From Trema orientale (lineage: Eukaryota; Streptophyta; Magnoliopsida; Rosales; Cannabaceae), in NCBI GenBank assembly GCA_002914845.1, contig JXTC01000208.1, forward strand, positions 465,888-529,887: a stretch of 64,000 bases of DNA, read 5' to 3'. Made by a program: the position numbers and the translations under genes. The stretch's first letter is position 1; every line of letters begins with the position of its first letter. The notes beneath the pieces are model-generated. The model did not search any database, had not been told where the DNA came from, and was given only the letters and a program-made list of their open reading frames with translations. Shown here piece after piece: positions 10,998 to 21,860 of the stretch.

Positions 10998-12430
10998 GAG
11001 AAATTGGGTAAAATATGCACGAAAATAGTCATATTTTGGCCTATATACACTGTTTAAAAAATCTTTGAAAAAATATGCACGCGGACGAAACTACCCTTAA
11101 AAATATTAAGAAAAAACTATGCATATCATATTTAATTGATCCGAATCTCTCTCTCTCGCACAAAAACTCTCTTTCGACTGAAAATCTCAGGTAATCTAAG
11201 AATTACAGTACTTCATAATCCATACTCGCACAAAACATCGTTCTCATCTCTTACAACACCGTTAAACTCATCATTTTTCTATCTAATCTCTTCATTCCTC
11301 TCCACATGGTTATGAGTATAGTCTAAAATAACATATTATCAAATTTCGAGCTATTATGAGGTAATTTATGTGTGGAAAAATCATTTTGAGGGTAATTTTT
11401 GCGAGTTTAAAAAAAAAAGTCGCGATAATTTTCGATAATTTTCAATGGTTTTTCAATGATATTTCGATGAAAATGATAATCTCAATTAAATTTCGATGAA
11501 AATGGTATTTTTGACAATTTTCGATGCAATTTCGATGATATTTCGATGCATTTTCGATGATATTTCGATGAAAATTGTATTCTCAGTAATATTTCAATAA
11601 AGTGGTATTTTTGATAATTTTTGATGTATTTTCGATGATATTTCGATGAAAGTGGTATTTTTCATAATATTTCACAGAATTTCGATATAATTTCGATGAA
11701 GTGATATTTTCGACAAAATATTATGAAAAATACCACTTTCATCGAAATATCATCGAAATTGCATTGAAAATTGTCAAAAATGTCACTTTATTGAAATATT
11801 ACTGAGAATACCATTTTCATCGAAATATCATCGAAAATACATCGAAAATGCATCGAAATATCATTGAAATTGCATCGAAAATTGTCAAAAATACCATTTT
11901 CATCGAAATTTAATTGAGATTATCATTTTCATCGAAATTTAATTGAGATTATCATTTTCATCGAAATATCATCGAAAAATCATCGAAAATTATCGCGATT
12001 TTTTTTTAAACTCGCAAAAATTACCCTTAAAATGATTTTTCCACGCATAAATTACCTCATAATAGCTCGAAATTTGATAATATGTTATTTTAGACTATAC
12101 CCATAACCATGTGGAGAAGAATGAAGAGATTAGATAGAAAAATGATGAGTTTGACGGTATTGTAAGAGATGAGAACGATGTTTTGTGCGAGTATGGATTA
12201 TGGAGTACTGTAATTCTTAGATTACCTGAGATTTTCAGTCGAAAGAGAGTTTTTGTGCGAGAGAGAGAGATTCGGATCAATTAAATGTGATATGCATAGT
12301 TTTTTCTTAATATTTTTAAGGGTAGTTTCGTCCACGTGCATATTTTTTCAGAAATTTTTTAAACAGTGCATATAGGCCAAAATATGACTATTTCCGTGCA
12401 TATTTCCGTGCATATTTTACCTAATTTCTC
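10998..12430. mobile_element. Near-perfect foldback MULE, arms of about 700 bp, with 8-bp target duplication
   Basis: The left arm runs from GAGAAATTGGGTAAAAT to about 11710, and the right arm is its inverted complement up to 12430. Reading the arms against each other by eye I find only scattered single differences and a few short indels, roughly 95 percent identity. The centre of symmetry is near 11715. TTACACAA flanks both ends (10990-10997 and 12431-12438). The GAGAAATT terminus matches the element at 5481-6901. The inner half of each arm is an array of TTTCGATGATATTTCGATG-type repeats. No transposase frame is present. High arm identity suggests a young insertion or gene conversion between arms. 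Confidence 0.88.
11425..12000. repeat. TCGATGAAA / TTTCATCGA array at the core of the hairpin
   Basis: Units such as TTTCGATGATATTTCGATG and GGTATTTTTGACAATTTTC repeat with irregular spacing, and the whole array is mirrored about 11715. The same core motif (complement of CATCGAAA) fills the middle of the element at 5481-6901. Confidence 0.8.
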
Positions 12431-14472
12431 TTACACAAAGGTATATGACTGTCATGAAGATCTTTTTTCGCTTGAGATTGTCTTGAAGTTCCGTTAGAAC
12501 AAATTTATTCCTTGACACCTCATTGGACTCTTGTTTCGCCAATTTCATCATTGGTTTACAACTCATTGGACTCTTGTTTCACCAATTTCATCATTGGTGT
12601 ACGTACGATTGTACGGTCATAGTTTTACCAATTTCATCATTGGTGTACATACGATCGTACGATCATAGTTTTGTATAGAGTTGCATAGTATTATGCAACC
12701 ATCTGTAAGATTCTTTAGGTATACAGGTTGAAAGGTAGCTTAGACACGAGATAAATAGTACGCTTTTTTGATACTACTTATGTTTTCTTTTAAATTGAAA
12801 TAATTTATAAAAAAAATTATTAAAATGATATATGAAATTTTTCTTAATCATCTTAACGATATCTTCATTCTTTGTATCACTTGACGAATAATTCATCTAA
12901 AAATTACCAAAAAAGCTCCAAGATTTTAAAATATATTAATAACACAAAAATTACCTAAAACTTTGTAATAATATTTCCAAACTACAATAAAGTAAACTAG
13001 AATTGTTGTAGATGAATTTTCATCTTTCGGAATCATCGTATAGTAGACTTATTGTCAATATTATAAAACATGACATTTCCACATTTATGATTTTCGCATC
13101 ACAATTAACCTAGTTTTTATCCACTTAAAAAAAACTATCTGATTTTTTTTCCCTCAAAAAGGTACGAAAGGTAAAAGGCCAAAAATTTACGTACGAGAAT
13201 AGTCTTTTTCATTCCTGCTTTTTTCCCCTTATAATTTTGGCTTTGAAAATTGAGAAAAGACCAATTTAGAAAAAAAGAAATCTCAATAGGGCAAAGTAGA
13301 AAATAAAGGGTGAGTTTATTGTCAGTCCCGTCTGCTCTCCTCATACTTTGTTTTAATAATAATCTTTTTTTCATTACCAAAAGAACCATCAATAAAATGA
13401 ATTTTTAGTTTATAATTTGTTTTTTGAAAATAAAAAAAAAATCTCCTTACAGACGTTTATCTAAACTATTATTAAAAAGTGAGAATAATATATAGATAGT
13501 GGGTGGGAAGGGAAATCTTTTTAATTTAATATGTAGGACATTTTTGGAACAGTAAGGGATGCGATAAGCAATATTTAAGTTTAAAATTTAGATCATGCTG
13601 TTCTAGAAAAGGTGTGTGGTAAGTAAACATAAGGATGAGAACAGACCTCTCTAAAAATATCATTTTACATATAAATTTACGGAAAGAAAGATTGTTGGGG
13701 CAAGTAGCACTTAACCCGAATTACAATTAAGGTAATCTTCTAACAAAAGAAAAAACGAAAAAAGAAGAAGAAGGAAGAATAGAGTATAAGCAAACTTAAG
13801 TAGGTAGATATGTTAGGAATAATGTATTGAAAGCATTTTTTGTAAAGATAATTTCAGTTCAGTAAATTTATTTCTGCTTTTTATCTAATTCATGCAATAT
13901 TTATAGTATGAGATTATTCTTATCATAAGAAGATAATAAAAGAATTATTCACATAAGAGGAATGTAATTGTACTCTCTTTTTAATTATTTAGTTTCACTG
14001 CATGATATGTAGATTCCATTATGATTTGTTATAATAAAAAAATATGAATGTATAACTCAATAATAGAATCCATTATCAAGAAATGAGACTAAAGAATACA
14101 AACTTTTTTCACTCTTAAGTTTCACATCTTGAAATACGGATTCTACTATAATTTGTTATATTATTAAAATGTGAAATTGGATAGTTGTATCTACATATTA
14201 AGTAGTGAGAATGGAGAGTGAAAAAAATAGTATAAAAAGACTATATTTAGAATTCCTCTTTACATAAGGATATTATGTGTAGTAGATAAAATTCGTTATT
14301 TAGTCTAGACTACTTCACAACCTATAAAATGAAAGTTACGTTGAGCACTTTATTCAGACAAGGTCGTAGACTTTTTCTATTTTAATTAGGATTGATGAGT
14401 CTAAATCATCAAATTATTGACTTTGAATAGAAAACTTAGTATATGTTAGATATATTGAACACAATAAAATAA
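12431..14472. other. Intergenic, no gene; short direct repeats near 12.6 kb
   Basis: At 12538-12668 the phrase CCAATTTCATCATTGGT occurs three times, the last two within a longer tandem unit of about 51 bp containing TACGAT and CGTACG. The rest is AT-rich with no recognisable protein. The minus-strand open frame at 13135-13392 looks like chance. Confidence 0.5.
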
Positions 14473-14674
14473 GGATAGTGCTAGGTGTACCAAAATTTGT
14501 ATCAAATTTTTAATACTAACACATGTGGTATTTGAGTTGGCACCATTTAATTGGTGTATTAAAACTTACCACAAATAAGTTAATCATATTCACCAATTGA
14601 ATATTGCCAACTCACATGCCACATGTATTAGTATTAAAAATTTGGTAAATAATTTAGTAAACATAGCATTATCC
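14473..14674. mobile_element. MITE with inverted ends, about 202 bp
   Basis: The left end GGATAGTGCTAGGTGTACC and the right end, whose complement is GGATAATGCTATGTTTACT, pair for most positions. The inner phrases TTTTTAATACTAACACATGT and its complement extend the inverted repeat, and the whole element folds into a hairpin. A truncated relative lies at 18895-18990. Confidence 0.65.
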
Positions 14675-16375
14675 ATAAAGTAAATATGATTTTATTAAGT
14701 ATTGTTTATAAAATCATGTATTTGGATTCGAACAATTAAGGATATCTATCATAATCCTGAAATAAATAATGAATGTACATTTATAAGATGTGTTATTTGA
14801 GCTGTTAATGAGTACATATTTGAGCTGTTAATGAGTACAACTAAAAGAATTAATTCTTAATAACTATTAATATATTCTTATGCATATGAAGAACATATAT
14901 TTAAAGACAGTAAAATCATGGCTCTTAAATTTAAAGAGTAAATATTACCTTATTTTGCTACTAGTACTTGGATAATTGAATCTTAACACTAAGTATTTAA
15001 TAAAGGAGTTTATTGAATTAGGATTGTTTTGATAAAGTCAAATTATCCATTTGACATATATGAATTAATAAGAAGTAAAATAATTAGAGAGGCAAAGCAA
15101 TAGGTTCACATAACTTTTATTATTGATATTTTTCATAATGATACATATCCTCATATTTAATTGTTGATGGGCTTCTTTAACTTATATTTAATTTAAAGTT
15201 CAATATTGAACCTTTAGTTGAATGAATATTATGTTATGTATAATTCCAATAGTTAATTAGACTTTGGCCTAGTGTAGTAATTTAAATTAAATTGGTCATG
15301 TATATCCTTTATCTACACAATGTAAAATCAAACTGCATAAAATAAGGTAAAAATTAGGCCTTGTACGATGTTTTTAGAAAAGAATTGGAAATATATGATA
15401 GGCTAAGTTTTTTCTAGATCCGGTACCGTATTTTTTAGAAAAATATCATTTTTAAAAATATTTTTAGAAAAATATCATTTATAAAAATAGTAACTAGTAA
15501 CAGGTAATCAGTTTTCGAGCACTGGTAACTAGTAACTAAAGGTATTTATAACTGGTATACAATTGGTAACTGGTAATAAGTTTTCTGACACTAGTAACAA
15601 GTAACTATTTTAAAAATAATATTTTTCTAAACACTTCTAAAAAATAGTATTTTTATAAAAAAAAGCTATATGGGAATTGAAAAAAAATAAAATTGACCCA
15701 CCATATTTTTGTAATTCTTTTTGAAAAAATGACACCCCATACGGTTTTTATAACATTATTTCTTAAAATATGGTGCGACACATTTAAGTTAATTTTGTAT
15801 GACTTTTATTATAAAAATGCCATTTTTTGTTTTCCTCTTCTCCTCATGCTCACATTCCCTTATTGTCTTCCTCTTATGGCCTCTTGCTAAGATCTCAAAG
15901 AGGGGTCTTTTTCTTCCAGTCTGCCATCCACTGTCATCAGAAAACGTCTTTCTATCTAGTCTCACTCTCTTTCGATCTGCCATCCACCATCGTGGGAAAC
16001 GTCTCTCTCTGTGTAACCGCCGTTACTGAAAAACATCTTTCTCTCTTTGCCGATTTTAAGTTGAGTTTATTCACGTCTTTTGCGTCGATAAAATAACGAC
16101 AAGATGTCATCTAGTTTCTAGGTATATACATATATAATATAGAGAACTCATAATCTAGTTTCTAATTGTATATATATTTTTGTAAAAGTTCGTTCTAGAA
16201 TAACTAAATAAGAAATATTTAACTTCATAATTAAATGTGGAAATTTATAATTAGATGTAGAAAATAACAGATAAAAAGATATATCTTGTTCTAGTTTATA
16301 TGGATGATTTTATATTTAATTTCTTCCTAGTATAGTTTTGATATAGTAAAAATATTAATTGTTGATTGTAAGAAT
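14675..16375. other. Intergenic repeat-rich region with TAACTAGTAAC phrases and a pyrimidine-rich island
   Basis: From 15420 to 15665 phrases of the GTAACTAGTAAC and AGAAAAATATCATTT kind recur, also in inverted form. At 15830-16080 base composition changes to a C/T-rich, more GC-rich island with short open frames in several phases but no protein resemblance. It may be a captured gene leader inside a repeat, or simple-sequence drift. No terminal repeats were fixed. Confidence 0.35.
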
Positions 16376-16888
16376 CAAACTTTCACCGTTTCTTATGATT
16401 TGAAAAAGAAACCATAATAGTTTCTAGGAAACTTTCATAGTTTCCTGTGATTTATTTAGCTACAGGGCATTCTATAAAATGGAAACCTTCTTGGTTTCTA
16501 GGAAACCTTCTTGGTTTCCTATGATTTACTTAGCTACAAAGCATTCTGCTAAAGGAAACCACATTGATTTTTAGGAAACTTTCGTGGTTTCCTGTGATTT
16601 ACTTAGCTACATGATATTATGTAAAAAGAAAACCACGATAGTTTCCAGGAAACCTTCATAGTTTTCTGTGATTTATTTAGCTAGAGGGCATTTTGCAAAA
16701 AGGAAATTATGATGGTTTCCAGAAAATATTCGTAGTTTCCTGTAATTTACTTACGTATATGACATTCCGCTAAAGGAAACCAAACTGGTTTCTAAGAAAC
16801 CTTTGTAGTTTCCTTTGATTTACTTACTTACAAGACATTCCGTTAATAGGAAACTAAATTGGTTTCTAGAAAACTTTTATGGTTTTCT
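16376..16888. repeat. Minisatellite, about six or seven copies of a 74-bp unit
   Basis: The marker TGTGATTTACTTAGC and its variants recur at about 16446, 16520, 16593, 16667, 16741 and 16814, spacing 73-74 bases. Each unit also carries GGTTTCCAGGAAACC-like near-palindromes. Copies differ at many sites, so the array is not recent. An inverted relative of the array and its right flank lies at 53690-54330. Confidence 0.85.
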
Positions 16889-17300
16889 GAAAAAAAAAAG
16901 ATGGCTTATTTACTAAAATACCACTGCATTTTTTAGCTCCCAAAATTTAGAAAAGTGCCCTGAAAGGTCGTACAAAATTATTATTATTTTTGAAAGGTCG
17001 TAAATTTAATAACATTTTTTGAAAAATAGGTATAAGTATTCAAAATCCATTCTTTTTTACTTTTTATGTAGAAGTGTTAGAAACCTTAAAATAAAATATT
17101 AGGGGCCTAATTAATGGGTCCATGCATCAAACATAAGCAAGCATTCCATTAGGACTGCTTGTAATTCGACCAAGGCCTAAACACACCATACATAGGGGCT
17201 TTTGCCACAGTGAGTACTAGTGTCATTGGTACTCTTCCACCTTCAGTGTTTTTAGTAAGTCTAGGTTTTCTCTTTAGCTCTATAATAAATAAACGCTTAA
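16889..17300. other. Conserved flank of the 74-bp array and gene-free DNA
   Basis: 16905-17060 (TTACTAAAATACCACTGC, then GAAAGGTCGTAAATTTAATA) matches the complement of 53680-53840, so it belongs to the same dispersed repeat as the array. No gene was seen up to the next MITE. Confidence 0.6.
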
Positions 17301-17701
17301 GACTATATTTGGTAGGAAGGTAAACGAAGAGGAAAGAAAATGTTTGAGGGAAAAGTGGAGAGAAATTGAAAATTTAGATTATTTAGTAGGAGAAAAAAAG
17401 GGATGGAAGAGAAAAGAGGAGGAAAAAAAGTGGTAGGGCCTACATAATTTTTTTTCCTCAAAAACAGAGAGAAAATTGGGAGGAAAAAGTTGTGTGGTAT
17501 ATGAGTAAAATTATTAAAATACCCTCAAATACTTAGCTTTAAACAATAATAATAAAAGATTAAAATAGTCATTTTAAATTAAACTAATTTTTTTTCTTCC
17601 TATAAACAAGGAAAAACACTTTCCTTTCTATTCTCCACATTTTCCTTTCTTCCTATTTTTTTCTTCTCTCTTATTTTCTTTCCTCTCTACCAAACGTAGC
17701 C
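17301..17701. mobile_element. Harbinger/Tourist-type MITE with TAA duplication
   Basis: The ends GACTATATTTGGTAGG and CTACCAAACGTAGCC are inverted complements with a few differences. TAA lies directly outside both (17298-17300 and 17702-17704), the 3-base duplication typical of PIF/Harbinger elements. The inner arms are purine-rich on the left (GGAGAAAAAAAGGGA) and pyrimidine-rich on the right. It is the same family as 19826-20242. Confidence 0.72.
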
Positions 17702-17734
17702 TAAGGGTGATAGTAAACATAACAAATTCATTAG

Positions 17735-17950
17735 TTGGTTGTTGTTTCACAAAATTCTAGAGATAAAATTGTGAGAATTATTAGATGTTGGGATCCGAGA
17801 AATCCATGGAGGAGGAAAGAAAAGTTTATATCCCTTGACGTTCATAGGCGTGTGCAAGAAAAAAGATACCACACTCCTAAACATTTCAACTATGTCAGAC
17901 TAGAAGACTTTGAGGCTGGAAGGGTTAAAGATAAAATTCTAAACCAATAA
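17735..17950 (+). other. Unrecognised open frame, up to 71 codons
   Basis: The frame contains a charged, protein-like stretch (RCWDPRNPWRRKEKFISLDV, then KRYHTPKHFNYVRLEDFEAG) unlike the low-complexity translations around it, which suggests an exon or decayed gene piece. I do not recognise the family. It starts with a non-ATG codon in this reading, has no clear splice partners, and sits 33 bp right of a MITE. It could be a pseudogene fragment carried with a repeat, or chance. Confidence 0.25.
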
Positions 17951-18633
17951 TTGATATATGACATATTAAACCCGATCATTTACAAGAAAGGGGGCCACCA
18001 TATATATTTTTCTCAATTTGTTAAAGTCATACTTTAAAATAACGTGCAATATTTTTTGCTATGTTATTGAGTTGTTATATTGCTGTTGTATTAATATTTA
18101 AAATAATTAAAGAATATAAAAATTACATAATCGATACCATATTTCACTTTTTACACGAATAAACGTTGTCTTTTAAAAAATTGCGATTTGAATCTTGATT
18201 TTAGATTTTTCTTTCAAATATTCCTTTAGCCTATGCAACTAATCAAAATTACTGAAAAAAATTGCAAACTACCATCATAAACATTATATGAACTCAACCA
18301 AACAAATATAAACATAACAAACTAACCAAATAAGGTAAAATTTCACTTACAGTCAGACATGATACAAATAATCAGAATATATCTTTTTTTATGTGATGCA
18401 CTGATTTACATGTATGCTTAATTATTATGTTCAATAGGATTTGTTTCAATTCTAAATTAAATAGAGGAGTTAAATTGGTCATTGGGAGCTTAATAATTCT
18501 TTAACTTTACAAATTGTGAAATAGATCATTGGCGATATTTTCACGTTCGCCGATGCAAACTTTTATACTTAGATTTTAAGTTATGCAAATGAGTTAAGCT
18601 CTTTAATTAAACTTTCAAAGAGAAACTTTATAA

Positions 18634-18882
18634 TGGGCACCAATTCAGTAGGGTTTTTTTTTTTTTTTTACCTACACATAAGTATCATTTTAGTCAATGA
18701 AAATTTATTATGCATATTTTTTTATTGTAAAAAGTAGGAGAGAAAAAAAGCATTAATGATGCATGTCTTTTCATGCACCTCATTATAGTCGTTGGATCAC
18801 CATTAGATGATATAATCCAATGGCTAAAAAACAATACCTGCACATAGGTAAAAAAAAATAAATACCTACAGGATTGATAACC
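18634..18882. mobile_element. Possible MITE with imperfect inverted ends
   Basis: The left end GGGCACCAATTCAGTAGG, followed by a T-run and ACCTACACATAAG, is mirrored at the right by CACATAGGT, an A-run and CTACAGGATTGATAACC. The arms are imperfect and no target duplication was confirmed. Confidence 0.45.
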
Positions 18883-18894
18883 TATATATATATA

Positions 18895-19200
18895 TGAATA
18901 ATGCTAGGTATCTCAAAATTTGTACGAAATTTTTAATACCAACACATGTGGTATGTAAATTGACATTATTCAATTGATGAATATGATTAATTTATAATAC
19001 AATATGTATTTTTTTTAATTCATTATCGATATGTACATCAATTTTGACTGTTAGATTTCAATCTAACAGTTATAATTAATTATATTGGAACAAGTTCTAA
19101 TATGAATTAAACGGTAACATTTATATTTGTAACTATTAGATTGAAATCTAATTGTCAAAATTGATGTACCTACCAATAGTGAATAAAAAAAATTACATAT
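18895..19200. mobile_element. Truncated MITE arm followed by a palindromic MITE-like repeat
   Basis: 18895-18990 repeats the left arm of the MITE at 14473 (AATGCTAGGTATCTC, then TTTTTAATACCAACACATGT). Next, 19015-19195 is a separate inverted repeat: GTACATCAATTTTGACTGTT near 19032 is mirrored by ATTGTCAAAATTGATGTAC near 19152. The two are probably nested or adjacent insertions. Confidence 0.55.
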
Positions 19201-19204
19201 TTTA

Positions 19205-19345
19205 CTAGTTCCCTATCTATATGGTGGTAAGTGAGTGAGGATAATACCTATTTTGCTAGTTCCCTATCTATATGGTGGTAAGTGAGTGAGGATAATACCT
19301 ATTTTGCTAGTTCCCTATCTATATGGTGGTAAGTGAGTGAGGGTA
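19205..19345. repeat. 51-bp tandem repeat, about 2.8 copies
   Basis: CTAGTTCCCTATCTATATGG begins at 19205, 19256 and 19307, an exact 51-base spacing. The first two copies are almost identical and the third is cut off after GAGTGAGG. High identity indicates a recent duplication. Confidence 0.9.
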
Positions 19346-19635
19346 ACTTGGCCTTTTTTTTTTTTCCCCTAATCTTCTTGGTCTCCCTTATCTACGGAGG
19401 GGAAATGGGAGAGAAGTGGAGGGAGTTGATTTCATAGTGTTTCCAATTCCACATTTTTGCTTGGTACTCCTGAATTCTTGATTCGACCAGTGTATACCAT
19501 TACATGTTCTGATTATACGTACTTTAATATGTATAATATAATATATATTGTGTTTGCGTATATAAGTAATATACATAAATATACATGGTTTAGTTGAGTC
19601 ACCCATTTATTATTGGAGATGCAAATTAATCTAGT

Positions 19636-19820
19636 CACTACTACAAAACTATTAGTAAAAGACCAAAACCGGTATTATTTCTTCGTAAAGACTTCGTTTT
19701 TTTTTTTTTTAAATCGTAGTTATTTCTCAGGGAAAGACGCTGGTTTTTTCAAATCGGTGTATTTCTTATACAAATTATAAAGTCGGTTTTAGAGAAGCGT
19801 CATCTTTTCCACTAATTAAG
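19636..19820. mobile_element. CACTA-type transposon terminus
   Basis: CACTACTACAAAACTATTAG is the standard plant CACTA (En/Spm-like) end. It is followed by subterminal phrases repeated in variants (AAACCGGTATTATTTCTT, AAATCGGTGTATTTCTTA). The opposite end was not found, so this is a terminal fragment or an element disrupted by the MITE beginning at 19826. Confidence 0.5.
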
Positions 19821-19825
19821 CCTAA

Positions 19826-20242
19826 GGCTATGTTTGGTAGAGGGGATTTTTGGAGGGATGGAGAGGGGTGGAGGGAGAGGGATGAAGGGAGAGCTACACT
19901 CTTGTGTTTGGTAGGAAGGAGAGAAGGAAGGAGAGGAGAAGTAGAGGGAGAGGGTCTCCCTCCAAACCCATAAAAATTCATCCTCCCAAATTGGAAGGAT
20001 TGGAGAAAATTGAAAAGAAAAAAACATGAATTGACAAATTTACTTATCAAGTCAATTAATTTTAAAAAGATAAAATAGATAATATAGTAATTTTATAAAT
20101 AAATACTCTCTATCTTCCTACTCTACATCATTTCTACCAAACAATTCAAGGAATTATTATTCTCCTTTCCCTTTTTTAGATTCTCCTTCCTTCCTACACT
20201 TTCCATCCTTCCTACTCTCCTTCCCTCTTTCCAAACAGAGCC
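19826..20242. mobile_element. Harbinger/Tourist-type MITE with TAA duplication
   Basis: The ends GGCTATGTTTGGTAGAG and CTTTCCAAACAGAGCC are inverted complements with few differences. TAA flanks both sides (19823-19825, 20243-20245). The left arm is GGAGGGA-rich and the right arm CTCCTTCC-rich, as in the relative at 17301-17701. The minus-strand open frames here are translations of these low-complexity arms. Confidence 0.75.
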
Positions 20243-20245
20243 TAA

Positions 20246-21699
20246 GTCTGTCCTAAACGTTGCATTTTGGGAGAAAACCATAACTAAAAGGTGAAGAAGT
20301 TTCCAGCTGTCTCTCTCTTTCTGTGGCACACTTCTCATTCTATCTTCCCCTAGTTCAGCTGCCAACTTCCTTGGCCTTACCTCTCTCCTCTCCTCTCCTC
20401 GCCCCGATGCCGTTTCATAAAGTAGGTGCCACAAGTGTGGCCTTATGATGATCAGCTGACCTTCAAAATGCAGAGACATAGCTTATAAGGTGTCTACGTC
20501 GGTGGAGGTGGTTGTTGCTCATTAATATGGTCGTTGGACGCTCATAAAAGAGAATATAGGTCAACCCTCATCATCAATATGAACTTTTTATTGATATTTA
20601 TGTCCCAAAAATTCAATTTGAGATGCATAATAAAGCAGATCTAATGTGGTTTGTGTGTATTTCCTCTTTGAAAATTTTCTATAGATTTGATGTGGGAGTA
20701 CAGAAATTATTTAATTATTTTGATCTTTCGGGATAGATGTCCTGCCAACTCGGTTTCTCCCCCTTATTTGGTATTATTATACCAAGAAATCTTCTCTCAT
20801 ATGAAACGAGAAAATAATGACCCAGAATTTCTTTTCTAAATCTTGTCTGAATAGGAATTATTTTGAATTAAGTCTCTAATCTTGATTTTTGTTTTTTTGT
20901 TTTTGGTGTTATTTCTACTCATTCGAAAATTATTTTTATAATCTTAATAAATAACTTTGAGTTGCTTTTTCTAATCTTGCTAAGTTTGGTGTTATTTCTT
21001 AGTTTGGTTCCTGCTTGTGATGGTTGACTTCTCTGTTTTTCATCTATTGTGTCTTTATAAGTTTAGCATGCGAAATAACTCATTTTCTATTGTGTATAAA
21101 TCTTTGGATTTCAATGTCTAATTAAATTGAGCTTAAATCAGCGATATTGTTAAAATTAGCTTGCGTACTGACCCGTTTGTCATTGGTGTAGGGTATATAT
21201 GCCTTGCCAAGACGAATTCTAGACGAGAGAGAAGTGTACGCCATTTTCATCCTAAATTGGACACCAAGTCTATATGGGTTTATTAGCATACCAATTTTGA
21301 TTAAATTGCTGGTCTGAACCCAATTTGATAAGATTTCAAAATCCTAATGTTTTTTTTTTTGATATAATTAGAAACTCAAGGTTTTGTTTGCTAAAATTAA
21401 AAAAAAAATCTAGAAATATAAATGATAATATAACCCATTTTGTATTTCTGAAAGACAGGTGAAAGCTGATAAATTTACTACAACACATGAGATTTCTGTA
21501 GTTCCTCTTATTATATAGACATTGCTACCAGTCAAATTTTAAACTAAAATTTAACTTTCGACTATTACATTTTCATACGTTTATGAATGAAATTCATTAA
21601 AATAATAATTAGTTGTTTATATTTGACAAGTAGCATATCTAAATACTTTTTATTAATTTTTTAATGTATTTTTTCAACTTAAATAGTGTGAACTATTAA
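20246..21699. other. Intergenic, no gene recognised
   Basis: The stretch is mixed, with a pyrimidine-rich segment at 20300-20410 and AT-rich DNA after it. No splice-linked frames with family resemblance were found. The minus-strand frame at 20123-20479 runs across the end of the MITE and is not convincing. Confidence 0.4.
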
Positions 21700-21860
21700 G
21701 CTGTATTTGGTAAGAAGGGAGGAGAGTAGAAAAGATAAGAGCTTAGAAACGAGGGCAACAATCCATTAAGTTGTTTGGTAAGAATGAGAAAGAGTAGCAA
21801 GGAGTATTTAGTTATGAAATTAGTTATTTTTTATATTTTAAGAGGGCATAAGTGTCATTA
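21700..21860. mobile_element. Fragment of the same Harbinger-type MITE family
   Basis: TAA followed by GCTGTATTTGGTAAGAAGG resembles the left end of the elements at 17301 and 19826, and TTGTTTGGTAAGAATGAG at 21773 repeats it. No matching right end was found, so this looks truncated. Confidence 0.4.

Noticed and set aside
15789-16096. Overlapping open frames in three phases in the pyrimidine-rich island
   Set aside because: Translations are Ser/Leu/Phe-rich low complexity without motifs. The region is reported only as a compositional island.
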